From positions 7,455,501 to 7,519,500 of the forward strand of contig NZ_CP063849.1 of assembly GCF_015277775.1 (NCBI RefSeq): a stretch of 64,000 bases of DNA, given 5' to 3'. Shown here piece after piece: positions 24,293 to 33,274 of the stretch. Source of the DNA: Paludibaculum fermentans (GTDB taxonomy: Bacteria > Acidobacteriota > Terriglobia > Bryobacterales > Bryobacteraceae). Every line of letters begins with the position of its first letter. The first letter of the stretch is position 1. The notes below the pieces were generated by a model, which saw nothing but the letters and a program-made list of their open reading frames with translations, searched no databases and was not told the origin of the DNA. Both the position numbers and the translations under genes were made by a program.

Positions 24293-27200
24293 TTGTTTTT
24301 TGCCAATCTGAGCGCGCTTGAGTTTCTGGCCCTCTTCACCACGCTGTCGGCCGCCACCGTGGCGCTATACCTGCTCATCCGGTCGCGGCGCCAGTATACC
24401 GTGGCCACCCTGCGCTTCTGGCAGACCGCCCGCCAGGACGTCCAGCAGAAACGCCGCCGCAAAGTCGACCAGCCCTGGTCCCTGCTGCTGCAGTTGCTGG
24501 CTATTGCTTGCCTCCTGCTCGCCATCGCCCAGCCCCGCCTGGGCCGGCCCGACACCTCGGGTCTCGACCATATCCTCCTGCTCGACAACTCCGCCTGGTT
24601 GCAGAATCCTGCCCTGCACGCCGACTCGCAACGCCTGGCCCTGGCCTGGCTGAAGCGCGTTCCCTCGCAGGACCGTGTGATGGTCGTGCGGGCCGACTCG
24701 CTGGCCACGCCGGTGACCCGGTTTGAGTCGAACCACACCGCCGTGGAAGCCGCCATCAAAGCCTCAGTGCCGTCGTCCTCCGCTTTGGATCTGCAGCCCG
24801 CCTTCGACCTGGCCCAGCAGGCCATGCGGCTGGAAGCCAGAAGTGCCGGCGAGATCCTGTACGTCGGACCCGGTCAGATTGAGCCTTCCTCGAACCTGAA
24901 TCCGCCCAAGAATCTACGCGTACTGAGCACCAAGGACGTTCCGGCGAACCTTGGCCTCACCCGGGTTGTCGTCCGCCGGGATACCAACGACGCGACCCTC
25001 TTCAACGCCTCGGTGACCGCCCGCAACTACTCGTCAACTCCTTACAACGTGCCTCTGACGGTCGGCCTGGGCGGCGCCCTGGTCTCGAACCAGTTGGTGA
25101 CCCTGCCTCCGCACAGCGATGCGGTTTCGAACTTCTCCTTCCGTTCCACGGCGGCCGGTTGGCTGGAAGCCCGGCTGAACGCCCGCGACGGCCTGCCCGC
25201 CGACGACCGGGCGCTACTTGAGATTCCCGTGCCGCGGCGGCTCCGCGTGGCGGTTTACTCCAGCGAGCCCGATCTGCTGCGGCCCATGCTCAGCTCCGAC
25301 GCTCGCGTGGAGGCGGCTTACTACCAGCCGTCGCAATACGCCTCGAATGTCGACGCGGACCTGGTGATTCTCGACTCGTTTTCACCGGCCACCCTGCCTC
25401 TGAAGGCCAGCCTGTGGATCCGGCCCGGTACGGCCGACGCCACGATTACGCGCTGGAACTCGGGTCAGCCCATCGCCTCCGGTATCCACTCCAAGGACAT
25501 GAAGCTGAAGGGCGCGCGGGTGCTGACGCCCGGCAGCGGCGATGTCGTGGTGGCCGAAACTGCCCAGGGGCCCGTCATCCTGGCCAGCGCCGTCCAGGGC
25601 CAGCCCAAGCGCGTGACGCTCGGTTTTCACCCCCTCCACGCCGACCTGCGCTACGAGCTCACCACGCCCCTGCTGTTCGCCAACCTGATGCAGTGGATCT
25701 CGCCGGAGACGTTCCTGCGGCAGGAGGTCCTGGCCGCCACGCCCGGGTCGGTGAACGCCGAGTTGAACGAGTTGGCGGCGCCGGATCAGATTCGCGTGCT
25801 GGATTCCGACGGTGCCGCGCTGCCTTTTACCGTCGATGGCCGGACGGTCCGTTTCTTCACCGCCTCGCCCTCCACAGTGCGTGTTCTCGCACCCAATTCC
25901 GAACTGATGTTTGCCCTGTCGCTGCCCGGCCTGGGTTCCACCGCCTGGCAGATCCCCGACAGTGCGGCGCGCGGATTGGCGCCTGCGGTGGCGACCACGC
26001 CCCTCCCCAAGGAGATGTGGCAGATTCTGGCCATCCTCGGAGCGCTGCTGATTGGCTTGGAGTGGTTCCTCTACCGCGCCAAGCCCACTTCGCCGATCGC
26101 GTTGGCCCTGAAGGTGGCCAGCATCGCGGCTGTCCTGATCTCGCTCTTCCAGCCGGGCCTGCCGGTGCACGAGACGAAGCTCGGCGTCGCGGTTTTGGCT
26201 GACACCTCCGCCAGCATCTCCGGCTCCGACCTGGCCCAGGAGTCGAAGCTGGTGTCCAGCATTGACGACGCCCGCGGCCGGCACATCGTGCGCGTCCTGC
26301 CCTTCGCCCGGTCGATTCGCATGGCCCAGCCGCAGGAGTACGCTTCCGGGTGGAAACTGCGCGGAACCGGCGGAGAGATGGGCCGCGAGACCAGCCTGGA
26401 GAGCGCCATCCGTGAAGCTTCGGCCACCCTGCCCGCCGGCCTGATCCCGCGCATCGTGCTGATCTCGGATGGCAAGGAGAACTCCGGCTCAGTGGCGCGC
26501 GCCGCCTGGCAGGCCCGCCAGTTGGGCATTCCCATCGATACCTTCGCCCTGCCCGGCCGGCCGGAACCCAAGCTGAAGCTGGAATCGGCGCGATTGCCGG
26601 AGGTGGCCTTCACCGGAGAACGTTTCCCCATCGAATTGAACGTCGAAAGCCCCTCGAAAGCCTCGGGTACGCTGGAACTCCTGGCCGAAGGCAAGCCGCT
26701 GGGCTCGACGCAGGTGAACCTGGAGCCGGGGATGAACCACCTTCGCGTCAGCGCCGCCGTCGCGACCGCCGGAGCGATCGATTTCCTGGTTACCTTGAAG
26801 TCGCCGGAACTGGGTGAACTTCGCGTGGAACAGGCGGTTTCCCTCCGCCGTCCGCGCCTGCTCTACCTCTCCCAGGACCCCTCGGGCATGGAGTCCCACC
26901 TCTTCGGCACGCTCACGGCCGCCCAGTTCGATGTGGTCTCCAACGTCCTCTTCGCCGACGCGCGCTTCGACGACTACCAGTTGGTCCTGTTCAATAACTG
27001 GGATATGGAAGCCATGCCGCCCAGCCGCAAGGCCGACCTGGAGCGCTTCGTCCAGCAGGGCGGCGGCCTGATGGTCATCGGCGGCGAACACAACATCTAC
27101 GTCGACAAGAAGAATCAGCCTCAGGATGCGCTCGACCGCACGCTGCCGGCCCTCATCGCGCCCCCGCGCAGTCCCGAAGGCGCGTCGGTCATCCTGATCG

Positions 27201-28540
27201 TCGACAAGTCTTCCTCCATGGAAGGCCGCAAGATGGAGTTGGCCCGCTTGGCCGCCATCGGCGTCGTGGAGAATCTGCGGCCCATCGATCAGGTGGGTGT
27301 GCTCATTTTTGACAACTCCTTCCAGTGGGCCGTGCCGCTGCGCCGCGCCGAGGATCGCACGCTGATCAAGCGCCTGGTGGCCGGCATCACCCCCGATGGC
27401 GGTACGCAAATCGCGCCGGCTCTCACCGAAAGCTACAAGCGCATGACCACCGCGACCGGCGCGTACAAGCACATCGTGCTGCTGACGGACGGCATCTCGG
27501 AGGAAGGCGATTCGATGAGCGTGGCGCGCGATGCGGCCAACAACCGGATCACCATCTCGACCGTGGGCCTGGGGCAGGACGTGAATCGCGCCTACCTGGA
27601 AAAGGTCGCCTTAACCGCCAAGGGCAAGGCCTATTTCCTGACGGACCCCTCCGGCCTGGAGCAGATCCTGCTCAAGGACGTCATGGAGCATACGGGCTCC
27701 ACCACGATCGAGAAGACCATCCAACCGAAAGTCGCCCACCAGGCCGAGATTCTGGAAGGCCTGCCGATGGACAAGGCGCCCGCCCTCAAGGGCTACGTCC
27801 GTTTCCAGGCCAAGCCGACCGCCGAGACGATCCTCTCCATCACCTCCTCCACCGCTGGTGAGAAAGACGACCCGCTGCTGGCGCGCTGGCAGTATGGCCT
27901 CGGCCGCGCGGCCGTCTTCACCTCCGATGCGAAGTCTCGCTGGGCCGCCGCGTGGGTCTCCTGGCCGGGCTACGACAAGTTCTGGGCTAACGTACTGCGG
28001 GACCTGCTGCCGCACTCCCAGCCTGGTCTCTCCACGCTGACAAATGATTCCGCCAACGGCAACCTGGTGGTCGAATACCGCCTCTCTCAAGCGGTTCCGG
28101 CTCCGGATAAGCTGCCGGCCCTCTTCGCGATCGGGCCCGATGGCTTCCAGGCGCCAGTGACGCTGGAGCGCCTCAGCGCCGATCACTTCCGCGGCAAGGT
28201 CCAGGTGGGCAATCGCAAGGGTCTCTTCCGCGTGCGGCCGCTGGTTGAATCGCGGGCATTCCCCGAAGTCGGGCTCTACCTGCCTGAACCCGAGGTCACC
28301 ACCTACGGCAGCAACCCGTTGCTGCTGCAGCAGTTGGCGGCATATACGGGCGGACGGTTCAACCCCGCGGCCAAGCGCATCTTCGACACCACAGGTCCCG
28401 GCCTGCCTGCCTCAATGCGGTTGTGGCCGGGGCTGCTGGCCGCGGCCATCCTGTTCAACCTGCTGGAACTGGCCTGGCGCCGGCTGTTCCCAGGCCTGAA
28501 GTGGAGCGGCTTGAAGGTCCGGCTGCCGCGCGCGGCCTGA
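24293..28540 (+). CDS. giant BatA/VWA fusion membrane protein with three VWA-like domains
   Basis: 1415 residues starting at TTG 24293, 3 bases after the DUF58 stop, so translation is probably coupled. Order: BatA-type N-terminus with membrane helices (about 5-30 and 62-82) and a degenerate VWA (D near 99, LLLDNSAW). A beta-rich region leads to two transmembrane helices (about 575-625). A second VWA (LADTSASISG, D637) is followed by an amidotransferase-like region (RLLYLSQDPSGMESHLFG to GGGLMVIGGEHN, about 855-935). A third, canonical VWA has D971 in IVDKSSSMEG, then a beta domain and a C-terminal helix (about 1378-1395). In many bacteria these modules are separate genes; here they are fused. 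Predicted envelope assembly or stress function with MoxR and DUF58. Confidence 0.88.
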   Translation: MFFANLSALEFLALFTTLSAATVALYLLIRSRRQYTVATLRFWQTARQDVQQKRRRKVDQPWSLLLQLLAIACLLLAIAQPRLGRPDTSGLDHILLLDNSAWLQNPALHADSQRLALAWLKRVPSQDRVMVVRADSLATPVTRFESNHTAVEAAIKASVPSSSALDLQPAFDLAQQAMRLEARSAGEILYVGPGQIEPSSNLNPPKNLRVLSTKDVPANLGLTRVVVRRDTNDATLFNASVTARNYSSTPYNVPLTVGLGGALVSNQLVTLPPHSDAVSNFSFRSTAAGWLEARLNARDGLPADDRALLEIPVPRRLRVAVYSSEPDLLRPMLSSDARVEAAYYQPSQYASNVDADLVILDSFSPATLPLKASLWIRPGTADATITRWNSGQPIASGIHSKDMKLKGARVLTPGSGDVVVAETAQGPVILASAVQGQPKRVTLGFHPLHADLRYELTTPLLFANLMQWISPETFLRQEVLAATPGSVNAELNELAAPDQIRVLDSDGAALPFTVDGRTVRFFTASPSTVRVLAPNSELMFALSLPGLGSTAWQIPDSAARGLAPAVATTPLPKEMWQILAILGALLIGLEWFLYRAKPTSPIALALKVASIAAVLISLFQPGLPVHETKLGVAVLADTSASISGSDLAQESKLVSSIDDARGRHIVRVLPFARSIRMAQPQEYASGWKLRGTGGEMGRETSLESAIREASATLPAGLIPRIVLISDGKENSGSVARAAWQARQLGIPIDTFALPGRPEPKLKLESARLPEVAFTGERFPIELNVESPSKASGTLELLAEGKPLGSTQVNLEPGMNHLRVSAAVATAGAIDFLVTLKSPELGELRVEQAVSLRRPRLLYLSQDPSGMESHLFGTLTAAQFDVVSNVLFADARFDDYQLVLFNNWDMEAMPPSRKADLERFVQQGGGLMVIGGEHNIYVDKKNQPQDALDRTLPALIAPPRSPEGASVILIVDKSSSMEGRKMELARLAAIGVVENLRPIDQVGVLIFDNSFQWAVPLRRAEDRTLIKRLVAGITPDGGTQIAPALTESYKRMTTATGAYKHIVLLTDGISEEGDSMSVARDAANNRITISTVGLGQDVNRAYLEKVALTAKGKAYFLTDPSGLEQILLKDVMEHTGSTTIEKTIQPKVAHQAEILEGLPMDKAPALKGYVRFQAKPTAETILSITSSTAGEKDDPLLARWQYGLGRAAVFTSDAKSRWAAAWVSWPGYDKFWANVLRDLLPHSQPGLSTLTNDSANGNLVVEYRLSQAVPAPDKLPALFAIGPDGFQAPVTLERLSADHFRGKVQVGNRKGLFRVRPLVESRAFPEVGLYLPEPEVTTYGSNPLLLQQLAAYTGGRFNPAAKRIFDTTGPGLPASMRLWPGLLAAAILFNLLELAWRRLFPGLKWSGLKVRLPRAA

Positions 28541-28541
28541 T

Positions 28542-29378
28542 CTACGGTTTCGCTCCGGCGGCCATGCGCGAATCGATGGCTTCGATCACCGGCAGCAGGT
28601 CCTGCACGCTCTCAATGACGAAGTGCGCGCCCGCCGCGCCCAGTCGATCCGTGGCGCGGGTGACGCGGCGAGTCAGTTCGTCGGGCCCCAGCGACTCGCA
28701 CTCCTGCTCGGAGAGTCCCACCTCATTGCCGGCCCAGGTGATGCCGACGGTCCACATGCCCGCATTCAGTCCCTCTTCAATGTCGGCCACCGTGTCGCCG
28801 ACTTTGACACAGGCTTCCAGCGGGTAGATGCCGAGCTTCATGGCCGAGGTGACCGCCATCCAGGGCGCCGGCCGTCCGGCTGGGACATCGTCGGCGCAGA
28901 TGAGATTGTCCGGCTGGAAACCGCTGGCGGCAACGTCGCGCAGCAGGCCCTTCACCATTTCCCTGGAATAACCGGTGGTGGCGCCGATTCGTATGCCGCG
29001 TTTGCGCAGCTGATTGATCGTTTCGCTCACGCCGGGGATGACATCCGCGTGGCGGCCGATGGCGGCGGTCTGGATGGGGATGAATTCCGTAAACAGACGC
29101 TCCGTGTCGGCCTCATCGGGCGTCTCACCATGCGCGGCGCGCCACTGCCCGGCGACGACCCTGGACTGGAGGATCGCACGCAGGTGGTCTTTCTTGTGGA
29201 TGCCCATGGCTTGCCGCACGTCTTCCACTGGGACCTCAATCCCATGCCTCTGGAAAAGCTCAATCAACGCTTCGACCGGAGCGCGGCAGCCGAAGTCGAC
29301 CGTCGTGCCGGCCAGGTCGAAGATCACTGCGCGGACACGGCCGCGATAACTGCGGCGATAGACGAAATCCATACTCAC
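28542..29378 (-). CDS. phnX: phosphonoacetaldehyde hydrolase
   Basis: 278 residues of the HAD superfamily. The nucleophile Asp21 is in FDLAGTTVDFG; the Schiff-base lysine characteristic of PhnX is K62 in MGIHKKDHL; motif II lies in GATTGYS and motif III/IV in KVGDTVADIEEG; GRPAPWM matches the family. It hydrolyses phosphonoacetaldehyde to acetaldehyde and phosphate, the second step of 2-aminoethylphosphonate degradation. Start is GTG 29378 (overlapping the upstream stop) or ATG 29372. All key residues are present, unlike in the PhnW-like partner upstream. Confidence 0.93.
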   Translation of the reverse strand: MSMDFVYRRSYRGRVRAVIFDLAGTTVDFGCRAPVEALIELFQRHGIEVPVEDVRQAMGIHKKDHLRAILQSRVVAGQWRAAHGETPDEADTERLFTEFIPIQTAAIGRHADVIPGVSETINQLRKRGIRIGATTGYSREMVKGLLRDVAASGFQPDNLICADDVPAGRPAPWMAVTSAMKLGIYPLEACVKVGDTVADIEEGLNAGMWTVGITWAGNEVGLSEQECESLGPDELTRRVTRATDRLGAAGAHFVIESVQDLLPVIEAIDSRMAAGAKP

Positions 29379-30547
29379 CCCCTCACCATAGTGTCGCTCG
29401 CCTCGGCCGTCGCCGCAGGACGCGCCCAGTCGACCCCCATGGTGGTCAGGACGCGATGGGCCGCACAGGTGAACCGTTCAAAGTCACCGGGATAGAGATC
29501 ACCGATGGCAGCCACGGGAAAGTACCCATCGCGCTGGCGTGTGCCGGACTCCAGGGCGTAGCCGTCCTTCCGCAGCAGCGCGGAGAACAGGTCGTACTGA
29601 AAACCTGGATGGCCCGGGTAGCGGAAGGCGGTTGTGATGTGGCTGCGGACCTCGGGTTGCAGCAAGGGCTCGAAGCCCAGCGCACGCATTCCTGCCAGAA
29701 GAGTGCGGGTATTGGCGGAATAGCGTGTTGCGCGCCCTCTGGCGCCCCCTTCCTCCCTCAATTCCTCCAGGGCCTGCCCCAGCGCGAACAACGAAGGCGC
29801 GGGCGGCGCGGCACGCAACTGTCCATTGTGCGTTTGTGCCATCCATTGGGCCGCCAGGTCGTAAGTGAAGCCGCGAGCCTGGCCCACGCAGCGCTCCAGG
29901 GCGGTGCGCCGGGCGAGCACGAAACCTACACCCGGTAGGCCTTGCAGGCAATTCTCGGACGAGGACGCCATAAACTGTACGGATCCGTCCGCCGGTTCCA
30001 TCGGCACGCCGCCGAGGCTGCCCGAGGCATCGACCAGGAGCGCCCGGCCCTGCCGGGCGGCCACCCGTCCGATCTCACCAACGGGATTGAGCAGCCCAGT
30101 GGACGTTTCGCAGTGCACCACCGCGACATGTGTGATCGCCGGATCACTCTCCAGGATCATCGCAATCTGGCCCGGCTCCAGGGGCGCCTGCGCCGGCCAC
30201 TCCAGGCGGCGCGTATCCACGCCCAGCGCCAGGCCGATTCGGGCGATGCGGCGGCCGGACTCTCCATTGATCCCGACCAGAAGCCGGCCCGTGCGCGGAA
30301 TCGCGGAGCCGATCACGGCCTCCAGCGCCGCTGCGCCGGAGCCCGGCAGGAGCACTGCGTCGTATTCCGCCTGATCCAGGCCCGCCGCGCTGAGCAACTC
30401 GCGGCGGATCCCGCGGACCACCTCCGGAAAGTCTCCCTCCACCGCGCCCAGGCCCCGCAGCAGGGCGGCTTGGACACCCGGGCTGATAGTGACTGGCCCC
30501 GGAGTGAGTAGTATTGATTCACGGCGCGAATGCTCCAGCGCCGTCAC
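29375..30547 (-). CDS. PhnW-like (2-aminoethylphosphonate transaminase family) protein lacking the PLP lysine
   Basis: 390 residues from GTG 30547, aligning over most of its length with 2-aminoethylphosphonate-pyruvate transaminases: LLTPGPVT, LLPGSGAAALEAVIGSA, HVAVVHCETSTGLLNP, LLVDASGSLGG, FMASSSENCLQGLPGVGF. In PhnW the segment before CIQG reads SSANK, with Lys forming the Schiff base. Here it reads SSSEN (Asn199), and the only Lys in the whole protein is near residue 327. The C-terminal RIGNIGD of the family, whose Arg is thought to bind the substrate carboxylate, is PVAAIGD here. A normal transaminase reaction is therefore doubtful. Co-directional and overlapping with phnX (stop/start overlap at 29375-29378). 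Confidence 0.8.
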   Translation of the reverse strand: MTALEHSRRESILLTPGPVTISPGVQAALLRGLGAVEGDFPEVVRGIRRELLSAAGLDQAEYDAVLLPGSGAAALEAVIGSAIPRTGRLLVGINGESGRRIARIGLALGVDTRRLEWPAQAPLEPGQIAMILESDPAITHVAVVHCETSTGLLNPVGEIGRVAARQGRALLVDASGSLGGVPMEPADGSVQFMASSSENCLQGLPGVGFVLARRTALERCVGQARGFTYDLAAQWMAQTHNGQLRAAPPAPSLFALGQALEELREEGGARGRATRYSANTRTLLAGMRALGFEPLLQPEVRSHITTAFRYPGHPGFQYDLFSALLRKDGYALESGTRQRDGYFPVAAIGDLYPGDFERFTCAAHRVLTTMGVDWARPAATAEASDTMVRG

Positions 30548-30567
30548 GTCAGATTTCCCATGTCAGC

Positions 30568-30614
30568 CGGCAACCCTCTTTTCGCCTGTTGACTGTATCG
30601 AAAGAGTGTTGCCG
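30568..30614 (-). terminator. terminator-like hairpin between the peptidase and phnW-like genes
   Basis: CGGCAAC (30568-30574) pairs with GTTGCCG (30608-30614); after one mismatch an inner CTCTTT/AAAGAG stem extends it with one bulge. It begins 46 bases after the peptidase stop on the minus strand. There is no U tract, so either Rho-assisted termination or an RNA leader element of the phn genes is possible. Confidence 0.45.
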
Positions 30615-30659
30615 TTCAATGACGATGGCAATGCAGGGCGATGACGTTTGCGGTTCGAG

Positions 30660-32705
30660 CTACGGCTTCTTCGTCCACTCCTCCACCCAGTCCAGGAAGG
30701 TGGAGTACCACAACAGCGAGTTCTGCGGTTTCAGCACCCAGTGGCCCTCGTCCGGGAACACGAGCAGCTTGGAGGGCACCTTCTGTGCCTGCAGAGCGGT
30801 GAACAACTGGAGGCCCTGGCCATACGGCACTCGATAGTCCAGTTCGCCGTGGATGACGAGCGTCGGCGTCTTGAAGTTGGCCGCGCTGCGCGAGGGCGAC
30901 CACTTGTCGTACATCTCCTGGTTCTGCCAAGGGAAGCCCTTGAACTCCCAGGTGGAGAACCACAGCTCTTCCGTCTCACCGCCCATGCTGGAGAGATCAT
31001 AGACGCCCGCGTGGGAGACCAGCGCCTTGAAGCGGTTGGTGTGCCCGGCGATCCAATCCACCATATAGCCGCCGTAGCTGCCACCCGAAGCGGCCATGCG
31101 GTCGCCGTCGACATAGGGCAGCTTGGCCACGTAGTCGGCCACAGCCATGATGTCTTCGTAGGCGCGTCCGCCCCAGTCGCCGTTGATGTCGTCGGTGAAC
31201 TTGGTGCCGTAGCCGGTAGATCCCCGCGGATTCGGCATCACCACGACAAAGCCGGCCGTGGCGAACACCTGCTGGTTCCAGCGGTAGCTGAACGATTCGC
31301 CCCACGCGCCCTGCGGACCGCCGTGAATCAGGAACAGGACCGGATACTTCTTGGACGAGTCGAAGTTCGGCGGTTTCAGCAGGAACGAGTGAACCTGCCC
31401 GCTCTCCGCGCCGGTGACCGTGAACTCCTCCAGCTTGCGCAGGTCGTGGCTGGCCAGGAACGCCTCGTTCAGCCTGGTCAGGGGCTCCGGAGCGCCGCCC
31501 GAACTGGCCGCCTTGTAGATCTCGGTCGGGCTGGCGCCGGTCACCTCGGTGTAGATGAGCGTCTTCCCGTCGGCGGTGAACTGCAGGTCGTCGACGTGCG
31601 TCGCGCCCTGGGTCATGGACCGCACTCCTCCGCCGTTCACGGAGATCAGTTGCGCCTGCTGGCGGCCGCGGTCTTCCACGGTGAAAGCCAGCCGGCGGGA
31701 GTCGGGATGCCAGGTGAAACCGGTGACATGCCGGTCCAGATTCTCGGTCAGCACGTTGATACGGCCGGATTCACGATCCATCACCACCAGCCGCCAGCGG
31801 TCGCTCTCATAGCCCGCGCGAACCTGCATGCGCCACGCAATCCACTTACCGTCGGGCGAGTACTGTGGGCTGGCGTCGGCTCCGGGACTGGTGGAGATCT
31901 TCTTCGGTTCCACGCCGTCGGACGGGCCCTCGATCGGAATCGTGTAAAGCTCCCAGTTGGTACTGGTGGCTTGGTCTTCATCCAGGTTGGCCGCGTAGCA
32001 GACTTCTTTCCCGTCCGGCGAGATGGCATAGTCGCCACCGCCGCCCAGCGAGAAGGGCGGCACATCGTACTTGAAGCCAGGGGTGAGATCCTTTACCGCT
32101 CCGCCATCCACCTGGGCGGTCATCAGGTGCTTCACCCGCTTGCCGCGCCACGCGGTCCAGTGCCGGTACAGCAGGCTGGTATAGGTGCGGGCCTTGACCT
32201 TATTCTTCTCCTCCGCCGCGATCAGTTTCGCATTGCAGGCGTCGTCGGCGTTGCATTCGGGGTACACCTCACTGGTGAATACCACTGACTTGCCGTCCGG
32301 CGCCCAGATCACCCCGTCGGCCTCGCTGCTCAGCTTCGTGACCTGCCGGGGATTCCGCCCATCGGCGTCCATAATCCAGATCTGGCCGGAGCCGCCCCGG
32401 GTAGAGATGAATGCGATTGATTTGGAGTCCGGGGAGAATCGAGCGCCGGTATTCCGGCCTTCTGTAGTGAGCTTGCGTAAACCGGTTCCGTTCGGCGAGA
32501 CGATCCAAAGCTGGCGATCCTGGGCGTTCTTGTCGACGTCCACTTCGCCGACGGTAAAGACAACGGCGTGTCCATCAGGGGCGACATTCGGCTCCGAGAT
32601 TCGCTTTAACTTCAGCATCTCGGCGGCGGTGAATGGCGCCTTCTGTGCATGGGCCGCCACATTCGCCAATAGCAGCACCGCCGTGAACAGCAAACAGAGC
32701 TTCAT
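30660..32705 (-). CDS. secreted S9 prolyl-oligopeptidase-family peptidase (DPP5-like)
   Basis: 681 residues with a signal peptide (1-20). The N-terminal beta-propeller (about 30-410) has TolB-like blades (FSPDSKSIAFISTR, WAPDGKSVVFTS, YSPDGKWIAW). The alpha/beta hydrolase domain (about 430-681) has the nucleophile S543 in ASGGSYGGYM, Asp in HGELDYRVPY and His in PDEGHWVLKP. The CNADDACNAK insertion resembles dipeptidyl-peptidase 5 of bacteria. Expected to release dipeptides from oligopeptides in the periplasm. Same strand as the phn pair, but separated by 112 bases and a hairpin. Confidence 0.9.
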   Translation of the reverse strand: MKLCLLFTAVLLLANVAAHAQKAPFTAAEMLKLKRISEPNVAPDGHAVVFTVGEVDVDKNAQDRQLWIVSPNGTGLRKLTTEGRNTGARFSPDSKSIAFISTRGGSGQIWIMDADGRNPRQVTKLSSEADGVIWAPDGKSVVFTSEVYPECNADDACNAKLIAAEEKNKVKARTYTSLLYRHWTAWRGKRVKHLMTAQVDGGAVKDLTPGFKYDVPPFSLGGGGDYAISPDGKEVCYAANLDEDQATSTNWELYTIPIEGPSDGVEPKKISTSPGADASPQYSPDGKWIAWRMQVRAGYESDRWRLVVMDRESGRINVLTENLDRHVTGFTWHPDSRRLAFTVEDRGRQQAQLISVNGGGVRSMTQGATHVDDLQFTADGKTLIYTEVTGASPTEIYKAASSGGAPEPLTRLNEAFLASHDLRKLEEFTVTGAESGQVHSFLLKPPNFDSSKKYPVLFLIHGGPQGAWGESFSYRWNQQVFATAGFVVVMPNPRGSTGYGTKFTDDINGDWGGRAYEDIMAVADYVAKLPYVDGDRMAASGGSYGGYMVDWIAGHTNRFKALVSHAGVYDLSSMGGETEELWFSTWEFKGFPWQNQEMYDKWSPSRSAANFKTPTLVIHGELDYRVPYGQGLQLFTALQAQKVPSKLLVFPDEGHWVLKPQNSLLWYSTFLDWVEEWTKKP

Positions 32706-32745
32706 ACTCTCGATGATACGATGGTAGTTTCTTGCGGGAACATCT

Positions 32746-33264
32746 ATGATTCGTCCTTATCGGGGTATCTACCCCAGGATTGCCCAGACCGCCTACGTCG
32801 ACCAGGCCTCCACTGTCATTGGAGATGTCACGATGGGCGAGCGTTCGTCCGTATGGCCCAGCGCGGTGCTGCGCGGCGACGTGAACAAGATTGTGATCGG
32901 TGACGAGACCAACATCCAGGACGGCTCCGTGCTGCATGGAGAGCTGGACCGGTACCCCGTGATTCTGGGGAACCGCGTGACCGTTGGCCACATGGTCTGT
33001 TTGCACGGCTGCGTCGTGGAAGACGACGTTTTGGTCGGAATTGGCGCCATTGTCCTGAATGGGGCGAAGATCGGGCGAGGATCGGTGATCGCCGCCGGCT
33101 CGCTGGTGCCCGAAGGCATGGAGATCCCGCCGGAATCGATGGTGATGGGCGTGCCGGCCAAGGTCCGCCGCCAGGTGACGGAGGAGGAGAAGGCGCGGTT
33201 CAAGGAGAACGCCCAGCGCTACATCCGTTATCGCCAGGACTACCGCGACGAAGCGGCTCACTAA
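32746..33264 (+). CDS. gamma-carbonic-anhydrase-like left-handed beta-helix protein (YrdA type)
   Basis: 172 residues of hexapeptide repeats forming a left-handed beta-helix: VIGDVTMGERSSVWPSAVL, RGDVNKIVIG, NIQDGSVLH, VGHMVCLHGC. Metal-ligand histidines are at the expected places (VLHG, VGHMV, LHGC). A C-terminal helix (TEEEKARFKENAQRY) completes the trimeric fold. The family is annotated as gamma carbonic anhydrase-like; activity of the YrdA branch is often not shown. It ends 10 bases before hisS, so the two are likely co-transcribed. Confidence 0.9.
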   Translation: MIRPYRGIYPRIAQTAYVDQASTVIGDVTMGERSSVWPSAVLRGDVNKIVIGDETNIQDGSVLHGELDRYPVILGNRVTVGHMVCLHGCVVEDDVLVGIGAIVLNGAKIGRGSVIAAGSLVPEGMEIPPESMVMGVPAKVRRQVTEEEKARFKENAQRYIRYRQDYRDEAAH

Positions 33265-33274
33265 ACAAATCCAA

